Of a DNA stretch of 64,000 nucleotides, positions 36,894 to 45,680 are shown piece by piece. Position 1 is the stretch's first letter. Every line of letters starts with the position of its first letter. The notes under the pieces are model-generated. The model saw nothing but the letters and a program-made list of their open reading frames with translations, searched no databases and was not told the origin of the DNA. The DNA comes from Spartinivicinus ruber (GTDB lineage Bacteria > Pseudomonadota > Gammaproteobacteria > Pseudomonadales > Zooshikellaceae), in NCBI RefSeq assembly GCF_011009015.1, contig NZ_CP048878.1, forward strand, positions 981,501-1,045,500. The letters run 5' to 3'. The translations under genes were made by a program, and so were the position numbers.

Positions 36894-37607
36894 TTAATCT
36901 ACAGGTGTTAACCCTGGTTGATAATTGGCAATTAGGGTTGCTTTTTCCCTTTCCCATTTGGTTATAGGGTCTTGTTTAGCCCACTTGATAAATATTGCTT
37001 GTTCTTGCTTTGAAAGGGTTATGTCATATTTTTTGGCCATATATAAATATACTCGAGCGATGTCTCCTCTAATGCTGGGCTTGGGCTCAACCAGGTTGTG
37101 TTGAAAATCAATTTCAATATCACATTGACCATAATTCCGGTATTCTCCCTCTACTGTTGCAAAGGAGTAGTTGGAACGATCGCCATTAATTTCTCCAACA
37201 GCTGGTTCTAAGTTATGTAGGTCTGCTTCCATTAAGCGGAATTGTTTACTGTGCTTTTGACAATATTTTCGTCCTCCTTGTTTCCAGCAATCTAACTGAT
37301 GGCCAAAATAAGAAGCAGGCATTATATGTTCCCATTCTATTCGATTCGCTCGCTCTAGATTCTGTCTAGGTTGATAACCACAACTTTGATGATTTAACAC
37401 TAATTTATTGCCGTCATAATTAAACTGGCAGCCGCAATAAAAGGTAGTTGTATTATTTCTGTAAATGTTTTTTAGGACCCTTTTAGCTTGATAAAAATTA
37501 GTTGGTGCAGTCAGAAAAGTTGGCTGGTTGGGCAGGTTTTCAATGGCCATTAATTGACTGGAAAAAATTGTCAACGTATAAGCAAGCATTATGTGTTGTT
37601 TAGTCAC
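36894..37607 (-). CDS. endA: Secreted DNA-specific endonuclease I
   Basis: The 237-residue protein has a signal peptide (about 1-21) and the endonuclease I (EndA/Dns) motifs: YRNNTTTFYCGCQF, RIEWEHIMPASYFGHQL with the catalytic His, LHNLEPAVGEINGDRSNY, and RGDIARVYLYMAKKY. Eight cysteines match the disulfide pattern of the periplasmic and secreted forms. It degrades extracellular or periplasmic DNA for nutrients or to limit transformation. It starts with GTG/ATG near 37607 and is transcribed alone. Confidence 0.92.
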   Translation of the reverse strand: MTKQHIMLAYTLTIFSSQLMAIENLPNQPTFLTAPTNFYQAKRVLKNIYRNNTTTFYCGCQFNYDGNKLVLNHQSCGYQPRQNLERANRIEWEHIMPASYFGHQLDCWKQGGRKYCQKHSKQFRLMEADLHNLEPAVGEINGDRSNYSFATVEGEYRNYGQCDIEIDFQHNLVEPKPSIRGDIARVYLYMAKKYDITLSKQEQAIFIKWAKQDPITKWEREKATLIANYQPGLTPVD

Positions 37608-38296
37608 TAAGGTGGCTCCAATTGGTATACTTCGAGTTATGTGTTTTTGTATTTTAATCTTTCAAGCTCGAATATTTCATTGAATATCAGAGTCTATGGC
37701 AATTCTGGCTAAGTATAGACTGAAAACTATGACGTTAAATTGAAAATAAAGTCTATTTAATGAGGGCAGAAATTTTTAGATATAAATTATGAGGGGAATT
37801 ATTCAAGCGCTGTGAGGTGTATATATAATTAGTTTGATAGTGTTTACTTTTTTTGAAGGTAGTAAATTTATTATAAGATGATTTTGAGTTACAGGTTTTT
37901 ATATTAAATAAATGTAGGATTTGGATGGTATTTCAAGTGATATTAAAAACTAACATTTTTATATGCAGTAATGCTGATAGTTGTCGTCATCACAAGACCT
38001 AGCGGATCATATTAAGCAGTAGTTGATAAACAAGTGGAGTACAAACTGAATATTACAGCCCTTAATTGCACTAGGACAGCTAACAGTGTCTTGAATTGAA
38101 ATAAGCTTGTCTCTTCCAGCTAAGCAGCTATTCGCTCTCTCGCGTTAGTTTGTATAAGTGCAAATCTATTTGTGTGTTAATGCTTACTAAAACAGATATA
38201 GCTTAAACTAATGGGCATACAAGAATGTCCCAACAAACTGAGGATATTGTAGCGTATTTTAGAATATTCTCAATTAATAAAAGCGAGAAAATAACT
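37608..38296. other. Long upstream region of fdhA
   Basis: About 690 bases, AT-rich, with no convincing gene. An in-frame ATG at 38225 would extend fdhA by 24 residues of no similarity to the family. The promoters of endA and fdhA must lie here, but no clear boxes are visible. Confidence 0.4.
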
Positions 38297-39493
38297 ATGT
38301 GCTCAGCGTCAAATCGTGGTGTCGTTTACATGGGCCCAGGCCATGTTGAAGTTCAATCAATAGCATTTCCAGAGTTGGCTTTAGGCAAACGGAAGTGTTC
38401 CCATGGAGTCATTTTAAAAGTTGTTTCTACTAATATTTGTGGTAGTGACCAGCATATGGTCAGGGGAAGAACCACTGCACCTGAAGGTTTGGTTTTAGGT
38501 CATGAAATAACGGGTGAGATTATTGAGTGTGGCTCTGATGTCGAGTTTTTAAAAGTAGGTGATCTGGTATCAGTGCCGTTTAATATTGCTTGTGGCCGTT
38601 GCCGCAACTGTAAAGAAGGGCAAACCGGTATTTGTTTGCAGGTTAATCCTGCTCGTCCTGGTGCAGCTTACGGTTATGTTGATATGGGAGGTTGGGTAGG
38701 AGGGCAATCTGAATATGTGATGGTGCCTTATGCTGACTTTAACCTACTAAAATTCCCCGATCGTGATCAAGCCATGGATAAAATTCGCGATCTCACCCTG
38801 TTATCTGATATTTTTCCAACGGGCTTTCATGGTGCTGCGACAGCAGGTGTAGGGCCTGGCTCGACTGTATATATTGCAGGAGCAGGCCCTGTTGGTCTGG
38901 CTGCAGCGGTATCTGCACAATTATTAGGTGCTGCTTGTGTTATTGTGGGTGATATGAACGAATCACGACTTGAGCAGGCCCGCAGTTTTGGTTGTGAAAC
39001 TGTTGATCTTCGTCAGGATGCGACGGTTCCTGAGTTGATTGAACAGGTATTAGGTGTACCTGAAGTTGATGCTGGTGTTGATTGTGTCGGTTTTGAAGCC
39101 CGCTGTCATGGTTGTAACCATCACCAGGAGCAGCCAGCAACTGTCTTAAATACCATGATGGAAATTACCCGTGCAGGCGGTGGTGTAGGTATTCCTGGCT
39201 TGTATGTGACAGGCGATCCAGGTGCAGTTGATGATGCGGCAAAAATGGGCCAACTTGGTGTTAGAATTGGCTTAGGATGGGCAAAATCTCATTACTTCTA
39301 TACCGGACAGTGTCCAGTGATGAAATATCATCGACAGTTAATGCAGGCTATTTTATGGGATAAAGTAAAAATTGCAGATGCTGTTAATGTGCAGGTTATT
39401 TCTCTGGATGAGGCACCTAAAGGTTATGCTGATTTTGATGAGGGGGCGGCTAAGAAATACGTGATAGATCCTCATGGGGTAGTAGCGGCGTAA
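38297..39493 (+). CDS. fdhA: Glutathione-independent formaldehyde dehydrogenase
   Basis: The 398-residue zinc alcohol-dehydrogenase-like enzyme is very close in pattern to Pseudomonas FdhA: NRGVVYMGPGHVEVQSI, STNICGSDQHMVRGRTT with the catalytic zinc Cys, LGHEITGE, the structural zinc set CGRCRNCKEGQTGIC, DMGGWVGGQSEYVMVPYAD, and the NAD-binding VYIAGAGPVGLAAAVSAQL. It oxidises formaldehyde to formate with NAD without glutathione. The start is set at 38297 because family members begin here; the longer frame at 38225 cannot be excluded. It is monocistronic and not linked to other C1 genes. Confidence 0.93.
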   Translation: MCSASNRGVVYMGPGHVEVQSIAFPELALGKRKCSHGVILKVVSTNICGSDQHMVRGRTTAPEGLVLGHEITGEIIECGSDVEFLKVGDLVSVPFNIACGRCRNCKEGQTGICLQVNPARPGAAYGYVDMGGWVGGQSEYVMVPYADFNLLKFPDRDQAMDKIRDLTLLSDIFPTGFHGAATAGVGPGSTVYIAGAGPVGLAAAVSAQLLGAACVIVGDMNESRLEQARSFGCETVDLRQDATVPELIEQVLGVPEVDAGVDCVGFEARCHGCNHHQEQPATVLNTMMEITRAGGGVGIPGLYVTGDPGAVDDAAKMGQLGVRIGLGWAKSHYFYTGQCPVMKYHRQLMQAILWDKVKIADAVNVQVISLDEAPKGYADFDEGAAKKYVIDPHGVVAA

Positions 39494-39530
39494 TATAAGC
39501 AACTATTTTTAATCTTAAACCTAGTCAAAA

Positions 39531-39560
39531 AATTCCAGCCAGTTGGAGCTGGCTGGAATT
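39531..39560 (-). terminator. Rho-independent terminator of the DUF3103-like gene
   Basis: A perfect 12-bp GC-rich stem (AATTCCAGCCAG and CTGGCTGGAATT) with a 6-base loop is followed on the minus strand by a run of six T. It lies 39 bases past the minus-strand stop and probably also stops fdhA transcription. Confidence 0.85.
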
Positions 39561-39598
39561 AAGTTGTTAGTTATTATGCTTGAATAAAAGCGGAAGAT

Positions 39599-40675
39599 TT
39601 AAAACGCTGTAAATTGTCTTGGTTGTAGACTAATAGTAGCGTTGCTGTTTGCGCCAATATAGCTGTTATAAGTGCGAGCAGTCTCAAGCACGTAAAATGA
39701 ATCCACATAATCATCATCATTTTGGAACCAGCTGTCTTTCATTGCAGAAAGCACTCTTTGCCCTATGCCAATAAAGGGTTTTGCTTCAGGTATGCCCCCT
39801 AGCTCTAAACCTTTACCAACAATTTCAAGTAACAGTTTGGCCAGCTCTTTGTAGTTGTAGTCACTATCTTGTTCAAACAGTAAAATATCGGCTACTCCCC
39901 AACGGTATCTTTCCCAATATACCAACACCTGATTTGGGTGGTAATCTTTACCATCTTCATCTAAATAAGGCATGTCAACTATATCTATTTGTGGCTTATC
40001 ACGCTCTGCTGAAACCCCTGTAACAATTGCGTAGATTTCTGCTTTGCCTAAAATCCATGGCTCTTGGTCAGAAGTTAAGTGGATTTTCTTCAAAATGCTG
40101 GTGTTTAAGGTTTCGCTGTTATCTGACTTACGGTTGCGTTGCATACCTTTTGGCAAAGCACCACCTAATCTTTCGTTTAATAGACTGATACCGGCTTTTT
40201 TAATCTTTTTATCATCTGTGCCAATAACCACTACAGGTTGATTGGGTTGATTATATACATCGAGATAAACTGTATTACCTTGTCGGTCAAATGCTTCAAT
40301 TGCAGACCATTCAGACTCATCTCCATCAGGTACGTAGCTAATTAGGACTTCATTATCAGCATCCATATCAGTCATTTTTGGGGTGACTAGTCGAACTTGC
40401 ATGACATTTTTAGCATAACCTTCCAAACCATATTTGGTGATGGCTGATTTATTAGCTCGATGAGATAATTTGTTAAGCTTGCTATTATCAGGAGCAGCCT
40501 TTACTACATCACTTAAGTCCAGCTTATAATTATTATCCGCGAGACTAAATGCTAACACTTCTGACTTGCTAGCCAATTCTAAGGCAATTTCTCTTCTGGT
40601 TTCTCCTGGGGTAAGTGCAGCTGCTATAGCGGGGGTTAAAGCTGTTAATAGTACGAAAGCTTTATTTATTTTCAT
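39599..40675 (-). CDS. Secreted protein, DUF3103-like
   Basis: The 358-residue protein has a signal peptide (about 1-20, ending AALA). The mature protein opens with TPGETRREIALELASKSEVLAFSL and contains strand-rich stretches such as VLISYVPDGDESEWSAIEAF and VYLDVYNQPNQPVVVIGTD. It ends with a beta-rich C-terminal part. The pattern fits the DUF3103 family of secreted proteins in marine gammaproteobacteria, which has no known activity; my match is by memory of that pattern and moderate in strength. No protease or metal-binding signature is seen. Confidence 0.7.
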   Translation of the reverse strand: MKINKAFVLLTALTPAIAAALTPGETRREIALELASKSEVLAFSLADNNYKLDLSDVVKAAPDNSKLNKLSHRANKSAITKYGLEGYAKNVMQVRLVTPKMTDMDADNEVLISYVPDGDESEWSAIEAFDRQGNTVYLDVYNQPNQPVVVIGTDDKKIKKAGISLLNERLGGALPKGMQRNRKSDNSETLNTSILKKIHLTSDQEPWILGKAEIYAIVTGVSAERDKPQIDIVDMPYLDEDGKDYHPNQVLVYWERYRWGVADILLFEQDSDYNYKELAKLLLEIVGKGLELGGIPEAKPFIGIGQRVLSAMKDSWFQNDDDYVDSFYVLETARTYNSYIGANSNATISLQPRQFTAF

Positions 40676-41041
40676 AATTAGTTAAGTTTCCAATTGTTGT
40701 TATATTTTTTAAATCAAGAAATAGGATTATTTTTTGTGGAATTGCTTTTATATTTGTATGACCGTATGTATACGGCACATTAGGTTTAGCTAAAGGTTAT
40801 TAGCAAACTTCTCCTATTGGTTGAGTGAGGCTAGCACCATTTTTTTATTTATACAACTGTTCGAATTAAACTTTACAGAAAGATTCTTAAGTGTTCTATT
40901 TTTTTAGTGTTGTTGGTAAGTAAACTCTTAGTGAATAATACTAAAGTTGTAATAATAAAAAGTAAAAAAAATGTCACATAAGGGATTTTATAAAAATAGT
41001 TGGAAAATATGATTGTTTAAAATAAATATTAATTTAGCGAA
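40676..41041. other. Intergenic region, possible small RNA
   Basis: The stretch of about 370 bases has no coding frame. It ends at a plus-strand intrinsic terminator (41042-41069) although no plus-strand gene lies upstream for 1.5 kb, which suggests a non-coding transcript. Its promoter cannot be placed. Confidence 0.3.
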
Positions 41042-41069
41042 CAGTCGATATTCGACTGGTTGTTTTTTT
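41042..41069 (+). terminator. Intrinsic terminator on the plus strand
   Basis: A 7-bp stem (CAGTCGA and TCGACTG) with a 3-base loop is followed by GTTG and seven T. It is oriented away from the neighbouring genes: it does not fit the minus-strand DUF2459 gene, whose 3' end is at 41085. Confidence 0.6.
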
Positions 41070-41084
41070 GCTTGTGTGTGGGCA

Positions 41085-41777
41085 CTATAATGATTGGCGA
41101 CAGCATTGATAATGTTTATTGGCCTCTTTTACTTGGTTAATGACATTAGTTGCGGTAAAGCTAAATCTACTACTAATTGGAACACCTGCACTTGATAGTT
41201 TTGTTGCTGTCCAGTTATTACAGTTATTTGTTAAATAGAATCGTTCATTACTACTAAAAAATTTACTAGTTCCATAAATTCCTATTTTGATAGGTACAAT
41301 AGTACCATTCGAATTTTTTGTGAATGACTTAGCAATGGCTAAATTAAGCTGTTGATGAGCTAATTCTGATAATTTAATAGGAATAACCAGACTATTAGAA
41401 AAATATTTGTCAGGTTCGATAGGTAAACTAACAACATGTAGTACACTTTTGGTTGGCCAAAGTGCTGCGCGTAAAGCCATGCCACTGGTTACTTTGTTTG
41501 CCTGGTAAAAATCCTGATCACCCCAGCCAATTTCATAATATAGGCTATCACTAAAATAGTTTTGTAGAAACGCCAGTTCTGTACCTAGGTTGTTAGCAGC
41601 AATCACCAGCCCTGTATGCCATCCATGACTTACAATAAACGCAGTTCGTTCATTTTGAGGTAAATCGGGCAAATAACGCCAATATTGATAAGAATTGCAA
41701 TTAGTGAGGAATAATACCAAAAAAGTTAAGGTAATAGTTTTTTGTAATATTACATGTTGTTTGAAGAAGAGGAGCAT
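41085..41777 (-). CDS. DUF2459-family lipoprotein
   Basis: The 230-residue protein has a lipoprotein-type signal (LVLFLTNC, Cys near residue 27) and the DUF2459 opening AFIVSHGWHTGLVIAANNLG. EIGWGDQDFYQ and ALRAALWPTKSVLHVV, also typical, follow. NNCNNWTATKLSSAGVP near the C-terminus resembles the cysteine-containing end of the family, which has been compared with NlpC/P60-type papain folds; the Cys-His pair could be catalytic. Function is not established. Transcribed alone. Confidence 0.85.
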   Translation of the reverse strand: MLLFFKQHVILQKTITLTFLVLFLTNCNSYQYWRYLPDLPQNERTAFIVSHGWHTGLVIAANNLGTELAFLQNYFSDSLYYEIGWGDQDFYQANKVTSGMALRAALWPTKSVLHVVSLPIEPDKYFSNSLVIPIKLSELAHQQLNLAIAKSFTKNSNGTIVPIKIGIYGTSKFFSSNERFYLTNNCNNWTATKLSSAGVPISSRFSFTATNVINQVKEANKHYQCCRQSL

Positions 41778-41809
41778 ACTATATAATCTATGGATTGATT
41801 AAGGACGTT

Positions 41810-41980
41810 TTAAGGGTACCTCTAATAATTGTTTACCAGAAGGCCCTGAAAGGTAGTCCTGACGAGCACATGCACAGTGTTGGTTTGTTTAGAAAGGCAA
41901 CCAGTCCTTCACTAGCTGCCTTGTGCAAGAACCCGTCAGGTTGCGCAGAGGCCATAAACAATTATTAGAGGTGCCCTTAA
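41810..41980. repeat. MITE-like element with 26-bp inverted ends
   Basis: The 171-base element has ends that are inverted copies matching at 25 of 26 positions. Each reads TTAAGGG, then T or C, then ACCTCTAATAATTGTTTA. Inside, further inverted matches (CCTGACG with CGTCAGG; TGCACA with TGTGCA) show that most of the element can fold on itself. It holds no reading frame, as expected of a non-autonomous element. The right end overlaps the ribosome site and start codon of the gene at 41980. A compact related hairpin lies at 53695-53732. Confidence 0.75.
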
Positions 41981-42492
41981 TGAGTGTTAACGAATTACTG
42001 TCTCTAATTGCTGAATATCGATTAGTAATAGTTAGTTATTTTGTTAGCTTGCCAGTGGTTAGTTTTGTATTGCTACTCATATATAAGCGTACTACACAGC
42101 TAAATTGGATAGACTACTTATTGTCAGGTATAGTTTATCTAGCCTCTATCCCAGGCATTATTTCTTTTTCATTAATCTTTTATACACTATTTATTATTCG
42201 CGATAACTTACTTGAAGTGGATGCATTGGTTTACTTCCTTCCTGTCATTTCAATGGTATTGGTATTTATACAAGTTGCTAGAAAAACTGATTATGATCGT
42301 TTGCCTGGTTTTGGCAGGCTATCAGGACTGATGTTGTTGATGTTGTTAACTTGCCTCATGATTTTAGTATTACAAAGATTTCATTTTTTTATCGGCTTTT
42401 TTGCCTCAATAGAAAGCTTAGTTGTTATCGCTATTGTTATTTTTGCTTTGTTTAAATTTGCTAGTGCTAAGATTATGAACAAGCGTCATTAA
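41980..42492 (+). CDS. Integral membrane protein of unknown function
   Basis: The 170-residue protein has about five hydrophobic helices (LVIVSYFVSLPVVSFVLLLIY; WIDYLLSGIVYLASIPGIIS; a following pair; LSGLMLLMLLTCLMILVLQ; IESLVVIAIVIFALFKFA). The ATG at 41980 is chosen for its GAGGTG site seven bases upstream, which is part of the MITE-like end. An upstream in-frame start at 41923 would be inside the repeat. No family is recognised and no operon partner is present. Confidence 0.7.
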   Translation: MSVNELLSLIAEYRLVIVSYFVSLPVVSFVLLLIYKRTTQLNWIDYLLSGIVYLASIPGIISFSLIFYTLFIIRDNLLEVDALVYFLPVISMVLVFIQVARKTDYDRLPGFGRLSGLMLLMLLTCLMILVLQRFHFFIGFFASIESLVVIAIVIFALFKFASAKIMNKRH

Positions 42493-42639
42493 ACTCTAAC
42501 CTGAGTAAGTCTATACTGGATTGTGTGGTGGAATATTCACTTGCTTTATATATCTCAAATCATAATCTGACACGTTGGTAGTCAGCTGTGCTGTCAACTA
42601 TACTTTGAACAAAAGATAGTCACTTGAGAGGAGGTACTT

Positions 42640-42870
42640 ATGGATACCTCGCTACACAATCTTGGCACTTTGTTTCAACAGCTTGGTTTGCCTGCAAGTA
42701 GTGATGCCATCGACCAGTTTTTGACTGCCCATTCCTTAAAGCCAGACGCACAACTGAGTGACGCTGATTTTTGGAGTGAATCGCAAGCAGCGTTTTTAAG
42801 AGCAGCTATAGAGGAAGACTCTGACTGGGCTGAAGTAGTAGATGAGTTGGATGCTCGGTTACGCCATTAA
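42640..42870 (+). CDS. DUF2789-family small protein
   Basis: The 76-residue protein MDTSLHNLGTLFQQLGLP... ends in FWSESQAAFLRAAIEEDSDW and VVDELDARLRH, the full DUF2789 pattern. The family is widespread in Pseudomonas and related marine bacteria and its function is unknown. A strong AGGAGG site precedes the ATG. It is probably a soluble helical protein. Confidence 0.9.
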   Translation: MDTSLHNLGTLFQQLGLPASSDAIDQFLTAHSLKPDAQLSDADFWSESQAAFLRAAIEEDSDWAEVVDELDARLRH

Positions 42871-42959
42871 CAGTCATAGATTAGATGACAATACTTTGTG
42901 TCATAGACAGGGTTGTTTTATCGGAAGCCTAATTTCAGACAAATACAAGGATGTTTCCA

Positions 42960-43376
42960 GTGAAACTCAGTGTAATTTTTGTTGGACTATTATTATCCAC
43001 TCATTTATTTGCTGAAGATGACAGAGCTTTGAGAGCTTGTCAAAAGATTGGTATTTGCGTACCGAATGAGTTAAAGCAGGTTGCAATATCTAAGTGTAAA
43101 AATTTACTCTCGGAAATTAAGGGACAAATCCCTATTGAGCCAGAATGGGCAAAAGCCACTACTCGCAAGTATTCACGTTATATTGTTAATGGGGAAGTAA
43201 AAAGAGACTCATTCTTCTCTGTAGACCTATCTGCTACAGCAGAAGGTGGAGGGGAAATTAGCTTTATGTGTGTATTTGATAAAGAAGATAATTTTGTCAA
43301 CATCGGCAAACCAGTTGTCAAAACAAAAGATAATATGGATCTATACCGTAAGGCTAGAGAAAAAATCAGGTCTTAA
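42960..43376 (+). CDS. Small secreted protein of unknown function
   Basis: The GTG at 42960 is preferred because AAGGA lies eight bases upstream and the product then starts directly with the signal peptide MKLSVIFVGLLLSTHLFA. The ATG at 42951 would overlap that ribosome site. The mature part is about 120 residues with three or four cysteines (LRACQKIGICVP, ISKCKNLL, SFMCVFDKED). No family is recognised. It is followed by a C/G-rich hairpin before the convergent subtilase gene. Confidence 0.65.
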   Translation: MKLSVIFVGLLLSTHLFAEDDRALRACQKIGICVPNELKQVAISKCKNLLSEIKGQIPIEPEWAKATTRKYSRYIVNGEVKRDSFFSVDLSATAEGGGEISFMCVFDKEDNFVNIGKPVVKTKDNMDLYRKAREKIRS

Positions 43377-43442
43377 TTTTTATCTCCTTAACTCAGAGGG
43401 GGTTATCGTAAAAAGGAGACAAGAACTGCGTTGCGATTCAGC

Positions 43443-43465
43443 CTCCCCCTTTGAAAAAGGGGGAG
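43443..43465. terminator. Terminator-like hairpin
   Basis: A perfect 10-bp stem (CTCCCCCTTT and AAAGGGGGAG) with a 3-base loop lies between convergent genes. ACTCAGA about 60 bases upstream and TCTGAGT downstream can also pair, so the hairpin may be part of a dispersed repeat. Confidence 0.6.
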
Positions 43466-43479
43466 TAATCTGAGTTTTC

Positions 43480-45171
43480 TTACTTTAATACATTAAGTAG
43501 CGTATACGCATCAACGATCCCGCCGGATTTTGATAGGCTGGAAAATTTCACCAGTTTCTCAGGATCTTCTGGTGATTTCACATCTAAGCCTGGATAGTCT
43601 CTGGTAGTGTACATCAACAGTTGTTTTAGGTAATGACCGCTCATCCAAGGATATTGCGATAAGGCAAGTGCTGCAACACCGGAAACGACAGGGGCAGCCA
43701 TACTGGTTCCACTGTAAGCGGCATACTGATTATCAGGGGTGGTAGACATAATTTTATGGCCAGGGGCAAACAGATCAACAGTGCGTTTACCAAAGTTACT
43801 GAAACTTGCCACCATGCCTTCACCTTTTTTATAGGAAGAAGCACCTACATCAAGCCAGTTTTGGTTACGATAGCCAGGGTAGTATTTAACAAATCGATTA
43901 GGGAAGTTATCACCCTCGTCATTATTCTGACTATCATTACCAGCTGCGTGAACTAGTAATACACCTTTTCTGGCGGCGTATAAAAAGGCATAATCAACAA
44001 TATCTTTATTGGGTGAATAACTCTTACCAAAACTCATGTTGATAATGTCTGCTCCATTATCAACAGCATAACGTACGGCATTTGCAACGTCTTTATCTCG
44101 TTCATCGCCATTAGGTACGACACGTAATGCCATAATTCTTACATTTGAAGCAACACCTTTAATACCTATATCGTTATTTCGGTCTGCAGCAATAATACCC
44201 GCAACGTGAGTGCCATGGTTAGAATCTGGCCCAATAACATCATTATTTCCATAGTCAGATTCCCACAAATTATTAGGATCATCTTTAACAATGTCTGCAC
44301 GTGGGTTAAAGTCAGTATTAAAATAATAGTTTACTTTGTTTGAATAGTATTCAACATAGTCGTTGATTTTTTCGTAATTGCCGAATCTGTCTAGAACTGA
44401 TAGTAGGTAATCTTTTGCCTCAATGATATTATCATCAGTGCTTGATATATTTTCCAGTGATTCTTTAGAGAAGTCATCAATACCAAGTACTTCTGTAAGT
44501 AATTGTTTATATTCGGTCGTCTTTTCTTGGTATTCTTTTGATCTAACTAGAGACTCTTTTGCACTGTCAAATTCTTCGTGGTAGTCTTTGCTGACTTTCT
44601 CGAAGTATTTCTTTTGCTCTTCAGTTAACTCTTGGCCGGAAGCTTTCAAGTCTAAGTATTTTTTATACTCACGAGTAACTTCAAGGGTATCAAAGTTAAC
44701 ATGACTACCGTCTCTTCCGCCAATAAAGTTCCAACCGTAAATATCGTCTATAAAGCCATTACCATCGTCATCAATACCATTATCTGGTATTTCCCCAGTA
44801 TTGTTCCAAATTTTTCCTTGTAGGTCTTCGTGGTGAACATCCACTCCAGAGTCAATTACGGCAACGACTACTGGCTTATAATTGCTATGGGGTGCCAGTT
44901 CATTGTACACTCTGTCTACACCAGAGCCTTCAATGCCATCGAGAACAGGACTCTTATTAAACCAATCTTTAATTTCTGCAGTATTTTCTAACATAATACT
45001 GCGTCTGAATCGTCTTGGCTTTTTCGCTGTTTCTGTTTGCTCAATAATATCTCCTTTGGCATTAGTTAAAGGAGGAAGTGGCTCAATGGCAGATTGAGCA
45101 AAGCTAGTTAAGCTGACGCTACTTAATAGTAGAGTTGATAAGGTTGAAGCTGCAATTTGTTTGACTTTCAT
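43480..45171 (-). CDS. Secreted subtilisin-family (S8) serine protease
   Basis: The 563-residue protein has a signal peptide (about 1-25). The S8 triad is visible: Asp107 in VIDSGVD, His319 in SNHGTHVAG and Ser490 in GTSMAAPVVSG, with the oxyanion Asn in HAAGND. A charged insertion of about 140 residues sits between Asp and His (KYLDLKASGQELTEEQKKYF and following), largely helical, unlike compact subtilisins. No clear inhibitor-type propeptide or C-terminal PPC domain is seen. The N-terminal 70 residues could serve as a short propeptide. It is an exported protease; substrate unknown. Confidence 0.92.
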   Translation of the reverse strand: MKVKQIAASTLSTLLLSSVSLTSFAQSAIEPLPPLTNAKGDIIEQTETAKKPRRFRRSIMLENTAEIKDWFNKSPVLDGIEGSGVDRVYNELAPHSNYKPVVVAVIDSGVDVHHEDLQGKIWNNTGEIPDNGIDDDGNGFIDDIYGWNFIGGRDGSHVNFDTLEVTREYKKYLDLKASGQELTEEQKKYFEKVSKDYHEEFDSAKESLVRSKEYQEKTTEYKQLLTEVLGIDDFSKESLENISSTDDNIIEAKDYLLSVLDRFGNYEKINDYVEYYSNKVNYYFNTDFNPRADIVKDDPNNLWESDYGNNDVIGPDSNHGTHVAGIIAADRNNDIGIKGVASNVRIMALRVVPNGDERDKDVANAVRYAVDNGADIINMSFGKSYSPNKDIVDYAFLYAARKGVLLVHAAGNDSQNNDEGDNFPNRFVKYYPGYRNQNWLDVGASSYKKGEGMVASFSNFGKRTVDLFAPGHKIMSTTPDNQYAAYSGTSMAAPVVSGVAALALSQYPWMSGHYLKQLLMYTTRDYPGLDVKSPEDPEKLVKFSSLSKSGGIVDAYTLLNVLK

Positions 45172-45680
45172 TATTATTTTATTCCTTATATGGGTGCTTT
45201 AGTTGGTACGAAAGCCTGATAAATTTCTAGGTATTTATTTTGTATGGGTGGCTTCTGTATTTAATACGAAAATTTAATAATTAATATATTAGATTAAAGT
45301 ATAAGGCTATTTTATTTTTAGATAAATTAACAAATATGTATAAACTACCTTGGTTTTAATATGCCGCTTAATTTGTTCTTAACTTTCTTTATCTTTTTTA
45401 TGATGTTTGATTGTCTAGCAATTATCCTGATTAACTGATCATGTGAAGAAAAAACTACTACATTATTTAACTTAACACAACCAAACGAAATAGACTGATT
45501 AGTCATTTGTTGGTTTTTAGAACATTTGTCTTATTTTGTGTATGGGTCACTATTACTGTTAAAGAGCTGCTAAGCTTTTAATAAGTTTGTAAATATAACT
45601 TAAGTAAAGCCTTTTATAGAGTGAGCTGTTATAGGGGTAACCCTTTAAAGATTAAGGGCAAAGGGTACAGTTGGTACAAA
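45172..45680. other. Divergent intergenic region
   Basis: About 510 AT-rich bases between the subtilase gene (minus) and a solute-binding protein gene (plus). No coding frame other than an in-frame extension (GTG at 45621) of the downstream gene. Promoters expected; none assigned. Confidence 0.4.

Noticed and set aside
43246-43473. 75-codon plus-strand frame
   Set aside because: It overlaps a better-supported secreted-protein gene in another frame and runs into the terminator hairpin.
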